Below are positions 6,748 to 12,654 of a stretch of 12,654 nt of DNA, one piece after another. This DNA comes from Bacillota bacterium (GTDB lineage Bacteria > Bacillota > Dethiobacteria > Dethiobacterales > Dethiobacteraceae). A program made the position numbers and the translations under genes. Location: assembly GCA_018725345.1 (NCBI GenBank), contig QLUI01000021.1:1-12654 (forward strand), given 5' to 3'. Under the pieces are notes generated by a model, which ran no database searches, had not been told where the DNA came from, and saw nothing but the letters and a program-made list of their open reading frames with translations. The stretch's first letter is position 1. Every line of letters begins with the position of its first letter.

Positions 6748-7059
6748 ATTGGAAACGACATCAATATTGTTCTTTCAACCGTGTTGTCCGGCGAAGGATA
6801 TGGAGGATGAAGATAATGGAATTGCAAAGAGTCTGCTATCACTTTAGGTCTTTGTAGTCATGGCTGCGAAAAAAGATGGGTTTTCTACGAAAGCGCACGC
6901 ATTCATCAGCGTCTGCTTAAAACGGTAGAGCTCATTTTATTATATTGCATTTCGAACACGGTATTGAGCGAGGCTAAGAATTCGTTAAAAAAAGTAAAGA
7001 TTTGGCTTTTTATGCAGGAATTAGACGCTTGATGTGGAAGGATTTTGCAAAACTTCTCT
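6748..7059 (+). other. Intergenic stretch with a possible pRiA4b-like trace
   Basis: No intact gene is seen. Bases 6781-6804 can be read as VLSGEGYG, and after a one-base shift 6809-6844 as EDNGIAKSLLSL, which faintly resembles the C-terminal block of another pRiA4b-type protein (GEGYG...ED-G). This may be a decayed second copy or chance. The remainder is A+T-rich before the comEA ribosome-binding site and is broken by stops in all frames. Confidence 0.3.
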
Positions 7060-7072
7060 GGAGGCGTCCTTT

Positions 7073-7645
7073 ATGTTTACTTTTGCTCGCCGCGAGTTGT
7101 TGGGTGCTCTATTCTTGGCCGGCTTATTGGTTGCCGGCTTGCTGTTACGTTTTGTGCTGTTGCCGGACAAGGAACAGGAAATTGTGCTAGTACAGCCGAC
7201 GGAACAGCAAGCACCGGAGGAAGAAAAGATGATTGTTGTCCATGTTTCCGGTGCTGTGAAAAATCCGGGCGTTTACACGTTGCCGGACGGTTCACGGGTG
7301 TTCGAGGTGATTGCCAGCGCTGGTGGTGCTTTGCCGGAGGCTAATGTCCACGCGCTCAATTTGGCTGAAGCGTTGTTTGACGGCAAGAAAATAGTTGTGC
7401 CGGGTGCTAAGCTGCAAGAGGGAGAGGGTCAAACAGTGCCGCCTCAGGACGGTCGGATAAATATTAACAGCGCCACCGCCGTTGAGTTGGAAAAACTGCC
7501 GGGCATAGGCCCAGCCAGGGCAGGCGCTATTGTTCGCGAACGAGAGAAAAACGGTTCGTTTAGACAGGTGGAAGATTTGGCTCGCGTTAGTGGCATAGGC
7601 TCTAAAACGGTGGAGGCGTTGCGCGAGTATGTTGCCGTCCATTGA
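7073..7645 (+). CDS. comEA: ComEA-type DNA-binding competence protein
   Basis: Membrane-anchored DNA receptor of the natural transformation machinery, holding incoming double-stranded DNA outside the membrane. ATG 7073 is chosen because GGAGG at 7060-7064 lies 8 bases upstream; the protein is then 190 residues. A single membrane segment spans about residues 9-30. An SLBB domain follows at about 53-110 (MIVVHVSGAVKNPGVYTLPD...FDGKKIVVP). The C-terminal paired helix-hairpin-helix domain occupies about 128-188 (ININSATAVELEKLPGIGPA, then VSGIGSKTVEALREYV), with both GIG hairpin loops intact. This is the classical Gram-positive ComEA layout. The gene overlaps comEC by 17 bases. No comEB or comER is adjacent, unlike in B. 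subtilis. Confidence 0.92.
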   Translation: MFTFARRELLGALFLAGLLVAGLLLRFVLLPDKEQEIVLVQPTEQQAPEEEKMIVVHVSGAVKNPGVYTLPDGSRVFEVIASAGGALPEANVHALNLAEALFDGKKIVVPGAKLQEGEGQTVPPQDGRININSATAVELEKLPGIGPARAGAIVREREKNGSFRQVEDLARVSGIGSKTVEALREYVAVH

Positions 7646-10055
7646 AAGGCCAAGGAGCAGCGGGAGTCAAACTGTGGTGGCTTTGCCGTTGCTCGCGGCG
7701 GCTTTTGCCGCAGGTATTTCTCTAGCCAAGATATGGCCTCAGGCCATATCTTGGACGGCAGGGTTAGCATTTCTACACGGTGTTTTTTTGTTGTTCTTGT
7801 ATATTCGGCAGCGTCCGCTTGGAGCGTTCGTGCTACCTCTCTTTTTGTTACTGGGAGCACTTAGCTTCCAATTGGCGGAACGCGAAATCCACGCTCCGCT
7901 GGAGAATTTTTTAGGGAGACAAGTTGTCTTGTCAGGTTATGTTCATGGTCTTGACAGCAAAGATGCCGAAAGTGTTGCTTTTCTTTTCCAAGTCGAACAA
8001 GCTGCTCTGGTGGGAGAAGAGGCGTCAGCGGTGCGGTCCAGGATTCGCGTCAGGATTTTTCGTCCGTCGCCGACACTGACCATTAGCTATGGACAGCGCC
8101 TTAGATTATCTGGAGAATTAGTAGCTCCGGCAGCTCAGAGAACTCCCGGCGGGTTCAATTACGCTGCCTTTCTTGCCGGAGAAGGGGTAGCAGCCCTTTT
8201 GAGTACAGGAGGGTCAGCTGTGGAGATTTTGCCTGGCAGAGGCGGCTATTTTTGGCTCAGTGCCGCCGCTGCAGCGCGGCAGCGTGTTACGGCAGCACTG
8301 CTCCGTTGGCTGCCGCCGCAAGAAGCCGGTTTGGCTCTTGGCTTGCTTTTGGGAGAGAGAAAGCACTTGGCTGTGGAAACAGAAGAAGCGTACAAGCGCC
8401 TGGGTTTAACACATATTTTGTCGGTATCAGGGCTGCATACTGCTTTCGTGGCGGCTTTTGCTTTGCTGCTTACCAGCCGTATGCGCTGGAAAGTACTTGG
8501 GGCAGTACTTACAGCCGCTTTAGTTTTTGCGTATTTGTTGCTGACAGGTGGTGAGCCGCCGGTCTGGCGGGCGGCTATTATGCTCTGGCTGGTGATGGGA
8601 GCGCGTCAGCTTGGTCGCGAGAGTGACGGAGTAGTGGCCTTGGCGGCGGCAGCGTTGCTGATGTTGTTTTTTCGACCGCACTGGCTATTTAGTCTGTCGT
8701 TTCAATTTTCATTTTTGGCTTGTTTAGGGATCTTACTGCTTTCACCTCGTCTGCTGCCATATTTTTCTCGTTTGCCCCGTTTTTTGAGTGCTCCTATCTC
8801 CGTAACTCTGGGAGCGCAAGCGGCAGTGTTGCCTCTGCAGCTTACGCTTTTTGCTTTGCTGCCGCTTTTCTCTGTTTTGGCTAATCTGTTGTGCGTGCCG
8901 TTAGTTGGTGCGGTTATGGGACTTGGTCTGGCTGTGGTAGCCGCGAGCATGTTCTCCCCGTTACTCGCGGCTCCTTTTTGCTTTGCGATTTATCCGGTTT
9001 TACTAGCGCTAAACGAAGGGCCAAGGCTGCTAGCAGCACTACCGGGTGCGGCGGTGGTACCGCCGCCACTGCATCCTGGTTTATGGGCGGTGTATGTTTT
9101 TCTGCTGTGCCTGTTTGCCGGTGGCGTTAAAATTGTCTGGACGCGGGCGAGACTTATTTTAACTGCTTTATTGCTTTTGAATATGGTTGTTTTTCTCCCC
9201 CTTTTTACAGGTTTGTTTCCTAATATTGCTAGCCGGCAGCTAGAAGTTGTTTTTTTAGATGTGGGACAAGGTTTGTCGGTATTTATCCGCACTCCGGAAG
9301 GGAAGAATATTTTATTGGATGCCGGCGGCCGCCGCGGCGGCAACTTTGATCCAGGAGAAAGGATAGTGTTGCCTTTTCTGCGGAACCGTCGAGTGGCAAG
9401 CCTTGATTTGCTTGTTTTAACCCATCCATCAGAAGATCACCACGGCGGTATGCCGGCGGTCTTGTCAGCTATTACTGTAAGGCGTTTTGCCAGCAATGGC
9501 GAGAGAGATGATTCAGCAGCTTTTTTGGCTGTCAGGGAGAAGCTTGCTGCCGCACCGATTGCGGAAATGGTTTTAAGCGGCGGTGACCGGTTGCTGCTAG
9601 GGGAAGAGGTGGTGCTGGAGGTATTGTCACCGCCGCCGGAAAAATTCAGTTATACCGTTGATGATGTTAACAACAATGCGCTGATAAAACGTCTGATTTT
9701 TAATGAATTTTCCATCTTGTTTACCTCTGATGGAGAGTATGAGGCGCTGGAACGGTTGGTGCGATTACAGCCGGAAAGTTTGTCTGCTGTAGTTTTGCAA
9801 GTGCCTCATCATGGCAGCCGTAGAGCCATGTCAGAGCCGTTTTTGGCGGCAGTCGACGCCCAGGCTGCTGTAATTTCTGTGGGACGCAATACTTATGGTC
9901 ATCCGCATGAAGATGCGCTTATGCTTTTAAAACAAAAGCAAATAACCATCTTTCGTACCGACCTGCACGGGGCTGTTACCATTCGCAGTGACGGTCTCAG
10001 ATGGACAATAGATTCGCAGCTTTCTGCCTCGCAACTGACAGGGGAGGGCGTATAG
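7629..10055 (+). CDS. comEC: ComEC/Rec2 competence DNA-uptake channel with metallo-beta-lactamase domain
   Basis: Polytopic membrane protein forming the channel through which single-stranded DNA enters during transformation. It is 808 residues. An N-terminal region with two membrane segments and a soluble OB-like part (DUF4131, about 30-200) includes PGGFNYAAFLAGEGV. The competence domain (about 230-500) has the signature GLTHILSVSGLHTAFVAAF and many hydrophobic helices. The C-terminal metallo-beta-lactamase-like domain (about 535-800) has VVFLDVGQG, ILLDAGG, the metal motif THPSEDHHGG (H-x-x-x-D-H), LFTSDGE and VPHHGSR. These metal-binding motifs look intact, so the domain is probably an active nuclease. 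ATG 7629 lies inside the end of comEA with GGAGG 12 bases upstream. GTG 7674 with GGGAG 7 bases upstream is a plausible alternative start. A strong hairpin lies inside the early coding region at 7726-7754. Confidence 0.93.
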   Translation: MLPSIERPRSSGSQTVVALPLLAAAFAAGISLAKIWPQAISWTAGLAFLHGVFLLFLYIRQRPLGAFVLPLFLLLGALSFQLAEREIHAPLENFLGRQVVLSGYVHGLDSKDAESVAFLFQVEQAALVGEEASAVRSRIRVRIFRPSPTLTISYGQRLRLSGELVAPAAQRTPGGFNYAAFLAGEGVAALLSTGGSAVEILPGRGGYFWLSAAAAARQRVTAALLRWLPPQEAGLALGLLLGERKHLAVETEEAYKRLGLTHILSVSGLHTAFVAAFALLLTSRMRWKVLGAVLTAALVFAYLLLTGGEPPVWRAAIMLWLVMGARQLGRESDGVVALAAAALLMLFFRPHWLFSLSFQFSFLACLGILLLSPRLLPYFSRLPRFLSAPISVTLGAQAAVLPLQLTLFALLPLFSVLANLLCVPLVGAVMGLGLAVVAASMFSPLLAAPFCFAIYPVLLALNEGPRLLAALPGAAVVPPPLHPGLWAVYVFLLCLFAGGVKIVWTRARLILTALLLLNMVVFLPLFTGLFPNIASRQLEVVFLDVGQGLSVFIRTPEGKNILLDAGGRRGGNFDPGERIVLPFLRNRRVASLDLLVLTHPSEDHHGGMPAVLSAITVRRFASNGERDDSAAFLAVREKLAAAPIAEMVLSGGDRLLLGEEVVLEVLSPPPEKFSYTVDDVNNNALIKRLIFNEFSILFTSDGEYEALERLVRLQPESLSAVVLQVPHHGSRRAMSEPFLAAVDAQAAVISVGRNTYGHPHEDALMLLKQKQITIFRTDLHGAVTIRSDGLRWTIDSQLSASQLTGEGV
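7726..7754. repeat. Perfect 13-bp inverted repeat with 3-base loop inside comEC
   Basis: CCAAGATATGGCC at 7726-7738 pairs perfectly with GGCCATATCTTGG at 7742-7754 around a TCA loop. It encodes AKIWPQAISW in the first membrane segment region and is not followed by a T-run, so it is not a simple terminator. Confidence 0.9.
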
Positions 10056-10233
10056 TGTTAATCAGCATTAGTGCTTCCGGCTGGATTCTTGCAGAGCAGC
10101 ATGCCATACAACAGGTTTAAAAATACCGAGGATGCTGGCTTCAGTAAATAAGAGCTCAATTAAATCTCGGAGATACTGTTTAGATAAAGGATTTTTTAAG
10201 AAAAAAGGAGAAGATTAAGATAAAGCTAATTTT

Positions 10234-10251
10234 AAAGAGGTGGTTTTCCTG
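10234..10251 (+). promoter_or_regulatory. Ribosome-binding site with CTG start of the second ExoD gene
   Basis: AAAGAGG at 10234-10240 is followed after 8 bases by CTG at 10249. GTG at 10240 is in frame but begins on the last base of the Shine-Dalgarno sequence. The arrangement, including the spacer TGGTTTTC, closely copies that of aroE (TGCTTTTC). Confidence 0.6.
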
Positions 10252-10854
10252 ACCGAACAAAATAAACTACTATCTGATTTGCTGCAGTCAGCGCTGGATG
10301 TTCATAATAATGATTCCCTTTCCCTTGGGGAGTTAATGAACCGTATTGCTGAGCGTGGCTTTGGTTTATTGTTCGTTATTCTGGCTCTGCCAATGCTTTT
10401 TCCCCTTTTACCTCCTGGTTCAGCTGCAACCATTGGGTTCATTTATATCCTGATCGGCGTGCAGATGCTGTTTGGCCGTACTTCACCTTGGTTGCCGCAG
10501 CGAGTCAGAAGCTATCATCTCTCCGAACAAACGGCAAACAAATTGCGGGAACGAAGTGTTAGGGTTTTTAAAATAGTAGAGCGTTTTTCGTCTCCGCGTT
10601 GGCTATTTATGGAAAAAATTTTTGTTCTTCGTTTTGTTGCGTTAACTATTGTTCTTTTGGGTTTCATTCTTTTGACGCCTTTGCCTTTTATGAATACTTT
10701 GCCTGCTCTTGCCATACTGTTACTAGGCACCGGACTGTTAAACAGAGATGGTGTCTTGCTCTTGCTCGGTCTGCTGATTAGCTTTGGTCTGTTCAGTTTT
10801 ATTTACTTTGGTCTTAGCGCGATTTTTACAACCCGGAGTTTTTTCAGGGGTTAG
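10249..10854 (+). CDS. ExoD-family integral membrane protein (copy 2)
   Basis: Paralogue of the protein encoded at 1566-2162. From CTG 10249 it has 201 residues. The ExoD block is SLGELMNRIAERGFGLLFVI, LALPMLFPLLPPGSAATIGF, then TSPWLPQRVRSYHLSEQ, matching copy 1 position for position (LGEL, RGFG, LP.L.PL.PPG, PW.P...R..HLS, VERF). Hydrophobic segments at about 35-55, 123-143, 145-160 and 165-185 predict a multi-pass inner-membrane protein. Function is unknown beyond the family association with envelope polysaccharide. It is 193 bases downstream of comEC and converges on the minus-strand dehydrogenase genes. GTG 10240 is the alternative start, disfavoured because it overlaps the ribosome-binding site. 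Confidence 0.85.
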   Translation: MTEQNKLLSDLLQSALDVHNNDSLSLGELMNRIAERGFGLLFVILALPMLFPLLPPGSAATIGFIYILIGVQMLFGRTSPWLPQRVRSYHLSEQTANKLRERSVRVFKIVERFSSPRWLFMEKIFVLRFVALTIVLLGFILLTPLPFMNTLPALAILLLGTGLLNRDGVLLLLGLLISFGLFSFIYFGLSAIFTTRSFFRG

Positions 10855-10910
10855 AGGGAGAACGGTGCAAGTGATATCTTCTGCTATGCAGGATTTATCT
10901 ATCTTTAAAA

Positions 10911-10977
10911 AAATAATGACTCTCAGAAGAGCCACAGCTTTATACGCTCTGCCGGGCATTATGGGAGTCATTTTTTT
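10911..10977. terminator. Probable bidirectional terminator between convergent genes
   Basis: AATGACTC at 10915-10922 pairs with GAGTCATT at 10965-10972, with A-rich sequence before and seven T residues after (10971-10977). An inner hairpin AGAGC/GCTCT sits in the loop. It lies in the 121-base gap between the plus-strand ExoD gene and the minus-strand frame ending at 10976, and has a T-tract on either strand. The large loop makes it less certain. Confidence 0.45.
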
Positions 10978-11305
10978 AGTACGCTTTACTGAAGCCCGGC
11001 TCGCCGTCATAAAGCCAAAGCTTCTGTGCAGCCGACCACAGATAAGCTTCGCTAAGCTTAGTCAGAAAGCGATCGATGTCCTGGTCGGTGATTTCCGAGG
11101 TGGCGAGAAAACGGCAACGGTACCAATTGACCATCATTAAATCGGGACTGACATAGCCTGGCCAGACTTTGGTGCCCCGGTTGGAAATAAATTCACACTG
11201 GAAGTTTTCAAAGTCTGCAAATTGCGGTATGCCGTTTTCGTTGATGATATAGACATCAACACCTACTAGTTTGATGTCTATAGCTTGCTTATTGATTGCA
11301 ACCAG
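10976..11305 (-). CDS. Free-standing C-terminal domain of Thermus-type isocitrate dehydrogenase
   Basis: An open minus-strand frame of 109 codons without stops, overlooked if only ATG, GTG or TTG starts are considered because its first ATG is deep inside. It reads LVGVDVYIINENG near the start, EFISNRGTKVWPGYVSPDLM, NWYRCRFLA and, at the end, LWLYDGEPGFSKAY. These match, in order, the C-terminal domain of the Thermus thermophilus isocitrate dehydrogenase as I recall it (VVGVDVFVE, MISNRGTQVYP, DHYRCRFL, FDGEPGFTKA). The start is uncertain: CTG at 11305-11303 directly follows an A/G-rich tract (AGAAGAGAAGGGGG) and the frame is closed by TAG just upstream, so initiation may be at CTG or another weak codon a few residues in. 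It lies about 110 bases downstream of the dehydrogenase core on the same strand and begins almost exactly at the first strand of the domain. Probably a separately made partner subunit; a decaying remnant is the alternative. Confidence 0.7.
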   Translation of the reverse strand: MVAINKQAIDIKLVGVDVYIINENGIPQFADFENFQCEFISNRGTKVWPGYVSPDLMMVNWYRCRFLATSEITDQDIDRFLTKLSEAYLWSAAQKLWLYDGEPGFSKAY

Positions 11306-11416
11306 CCCCCTTCTCTTCTAGTCGGTTTATAAAAGATGCGATTTTCCTGATCGAATAGATTAGTTTCGTTGCTACTTTACCGCCGCCGGCAAAATAGCGT
11401 TTTCTCTGCAGCTAAG
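11306..11416 (-). other. Spacer between dehydrogenase core and C-terminal domain frames
   Basis: About 110 bases with stops in the frames of both flanking genes (TAG, TAA, TAA and TAG are met when reading on from the core). No hairpin or T-run that would end transcription was seen, so cotranscription is plausible. The purine tract at its downstream end may serve as the ribosome-binding site of the next frame. Confidence 0.5.
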
Positions 11417-12430
11417 TCAGCTTTGCTCACGCATTTTGTCCACGATTGCTTGCGCATAATCATCCGTGCTGGCAGTGCCGCCTATATCGTAGGTGACCCG
11501 CCTGCCTTCCTCCAGGACAGCGTTCATTGCCTTGTCAATACGTTCAGCCGCCTCCGTCTCTCCCAGCCAGCGCAACATCATGATGCCGGAACCTAGGACG
11601 GCGGAAGGGTTAACTTTTTTCAGACCGGCGTATTTGGGTGCCGAACCGTGGACAGCCTCAAAGATAGCGCAGTTGTTACCGATATTAGCCCCGGGGGCAA
11701 AGCCAATTCCGCCTACCATTCCGGCACAAAGGTCGGTAATGATGTCACCGTAGAGGTTGGGCAAGACAAGACAATCGAACTGGGCTGGGTTGCGCACCAG
11801 CTGCATAGCGCAGTTGTCCACGATAATGTCTGCTGTTGTTATTTCAGGATATTTTTTAGCCGCCTCTCGGAAAGCGTCCAAAAAGAGTCCGTCAGTCATT
11901 TTCATGATATTGGCTTTATGCACACAGACAACTTTCTTGCGTCCATGGGCTATGGCCCACCGGAAAGCAAAGTCGGCGATACGGTATGACCCGGGCCAGG
12001 TAATCACCTTCAGGCACTGAGCTACTTCACTCGAAACCATGTGCTCAATGGCGGCGTACGTGTCCTCCGTGTTTTCACGGAAAACAAGCATATCTATATT
12101 GTTCCAGGGTCTCTTCAGCGCCGGGACAGATAAGGCTGGACGCACATTTGCATAAAGGTCAAATACTTTGCGTAGCGTAACGTTGGCACTCTTATGGCCT
12201 GTCCCAACCGGCGTGGTGGTCGGTCCTTTCAAGGCGACCCTGTTTTTGGCAACAGACTGGATGGTCTTTTCCGGCAGCAGCGTGCCGAATTTTTCCAGGC
12301 AATCCAGGCCGATTTCTTCGTATTCCCACCGAATTTCCACGCCACTAGCGTCGATGACCGTTCTGACCGCCTCGCAGATTTCTGGACCGATTCCTTCCCC
12401 AGGGATAAGTGTAACTACATGCTTTGACAT
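11417..12430 (-). CDS. Isocitrate dehydrogenase, catalytic core (isocitrate/isopropylmalate dehydrogenase family)
   Basis: Oxidative decarboxylation of isocitrate to 2-oxoglutarate, in the cytoplasm. The 337-residue protein has the fold from IPGEGIGPE to AIVDKMREQS. Substrate-site residues are visible: KSANVTLRK (Ser81, Asn83, Arg87), Arg97, Arg118, Tyr125 in TEDTYAAIEH, Lys172, and metal ligands Asp205, Asp229 and Asp233 (NLYGDIITD). Sequence runs such as KSANVTLRK, YANVRP, VAQCLKVITW and IFEAVHGSAPKYAG are close to the T. thermophilus enzyme, whose chain however continues for about 150 more residues. That extra domain appears here as a separate downstream frame. The coenzyme signature is mixed: HGSAPKYAG (Lys266-Tyr267) is the NADP pattern, while TYDIGGTAST resembles NAD enzymes. 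Isopropylmalate or homoisocitrate dehydrogenase is less likely given the Ser-Asn-Arg loop. AAGGAGG lies 6 bases before ATG. Confidence 0.88.
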   Translation of the reverse strand: MSKHVVTLIPGEGIGPEICEAVRTVIDASGVEIRWEYEEIGLDCLEKFGTLLPEKTIQSVAKNRVALKGPTTTPVGTGHKSANVTLRKVFDLYANVRPALSVPALKRPWNNIDMLVFRENTEDTYAAIEHMVSSEVAQCLKVITWPGSYRIADFAFRWAIAHGRKKVVCVHKANIMKMTDGLFLDAFREAAKKYPEITTADIIVDNCAMQLVRNPAQFDCLVLPNLYGDIITDLCAGMVGGIGFAPGANIGNNCAIFEAVHGSAPKYAGLKKVNPSAVLGSGIMMLRWLGETEAAERIDKAMNAVLEEGRRVTYDIGGTASTDDYAQAIVDKMREQS

Positions 12431-12531
12431 TAAAGGCCTCCTTGGAAAAAGATTAAGCCCGTTTGGGCGATTGCTGGCTTTTTATGTTTGCAAAAATATG
12501 CTTTTCGGCACTAACAAAAAAATCCTGCTTC

Positions 12532-12560
12532 ATTCTAACAGATTTTGAGCTAATTGAAAA
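12532..12560 (-). promoter_or_regulatory. Likely promoter of the isocitrate dehydrogenase gene
   Basis: On the minus strand TAGAAT (12537-12532) is preceded by TG one base further up, as in an extended -10 element. TTTTCA (12560-12555) lies 17 bases upstream as a 4-of-6 match to the -35 consensus. It is about 100 bases before the ATG. Motif-based only. Confidence 0.5.
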
Positions 12561-12599
12561 CCCCGAAAACTCTTTTTGTCACGGCGAATTCATGAAGAC

Positions 12600-12636
12600 A
12601 GTGAACTCGTTTAAGCAAAGCTTAAACGAGTTCACT
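12600..12636. repeat. Perfect 17-bp inverted repeat with AAA loop
   Basis: Bases 12600-12616 (AGTGAACTCGTTTAAGC) pair perfectly with 12620-12636 around AAA. On the plus strand the stem runs into TTTTC; on the minus strand it is followed by TGTCTTC without a T-run. It lies about 40 bases upstream of the dehydrogenase promoter. It may be the terminator of a gene beyond the right edge or an operator-like element. Confidence 0.85.
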
Positions 12637-12654
12637 TTTCGCATACTGATTATT

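Noticed and set aside
8941..8970. CCGCGAG/CTCGCGG inverted repeat in comEC
   Set aside because: Seven base pairs with a 16-base loop in a GC-rich membrane-coding stretch is within chance expectation.
10056..10248. Possible small gene or riboswitch between comEC and the second ExoD gene
   Set aside because: A purine-rich AAAAAAGGAG site at about 10201-10210 has no start codon at a usable distance, and no known riboswitch motif or extended structure was recognised.
10784..11140. A 118-codon plus-strand frame after the second ExoD gene
   Set aside because: It starts inside the ExoD gene, runs through the probable terminator and is antisense to the isocitrate dehydrogenase C-terminal-domain frame, which has clear homology motifs.
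11417..12430. 3-isopropylmalate dehydrogenase (LeuB) or homoisocitrate dehydrogenase
   Set aside because: The KSANVTLRK loop and the overall similarity to the Thermus isocitrate dehydrogenase, plus the adjacent matching C-terminal domain, favour isocitrate dehydrogenase; no leu genes are nearby.
1..12654. CRISPR array, tRNA or rRNA genes
   Set aside because: No regularly spaced repeats and no tRNA- or rRNA-like sequence were recognised by eye on either strand.

Overview
The window reads as chromosomal DNA of an anaerobic, moderate-GC member of the Bacillota, plausibly Negativicutes (Sporomusa/Pelosinus/Acetonema-like). This rests on the gene content: an M23 peptidase, a YqeG-type HAD phosphatase, shikimate dehydrogenase, late competence genes, an oxygen-sensitive 2-hydroxyacyl-CoA dehydratase-type iron-sulfur reductase with its activator, and a Thermus-type isocitrate dehydrogenase. 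The organism is an inference; no rRNA or other marker is present.

Layout. (1) Bases 1-850 hold the end of a secreted M23 peptidase gene carrying an exact 57-bp in-frame tandem duplication. (2) Bases 923-3037 look like one transcription unit: yqeG, an ExoD-family membrane protein gene, and aroE. Several starts here are non-ATG (CTG, TTG, CTG). (3) Bases 3038-7072 look like an insertion zone: a degraded minus-strand IS transposase, a promoter, an overlapping pair for a double-cubane-cluster reductase and its ATPase activator, fragments of a DUF4256 gene and of an IS3-type transposase, then an intact DUF6933-pRiA4b fusion gene. (4) Bases 7073-10055 hold comEA and comEC, overlapping, for DNA uptake. 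(5) Bases 10249-10854 encode a second ExoD paralogue. (6) Bases 10976-12430, on the minus strand, encode an isocitrate dehydrogenase core and, downstream as a separate 109-codon frame, what looks like the C-terminal domain that Thermus-type enzymes carry on the same chain. (7) The right edge has a promoter for the dehydrogenase and a long perfect inverted repeat.

How it fits together. In Bacillus subtilis yqeG, yqeH, aroE and, further on, comEA-comEC lie in the same order. Here that order is kept, but an ExoD gene sits where yqeH would be, and the stretch between aroE and comEA is filled with accessory genes and IS debris. The two most notable points are the apparently split two-domain isocitrate dehydrogenase, and a recurring ribosome-binding-site/CTG start arrangement that hides true N-termini from start-codon-restricted gene callers.
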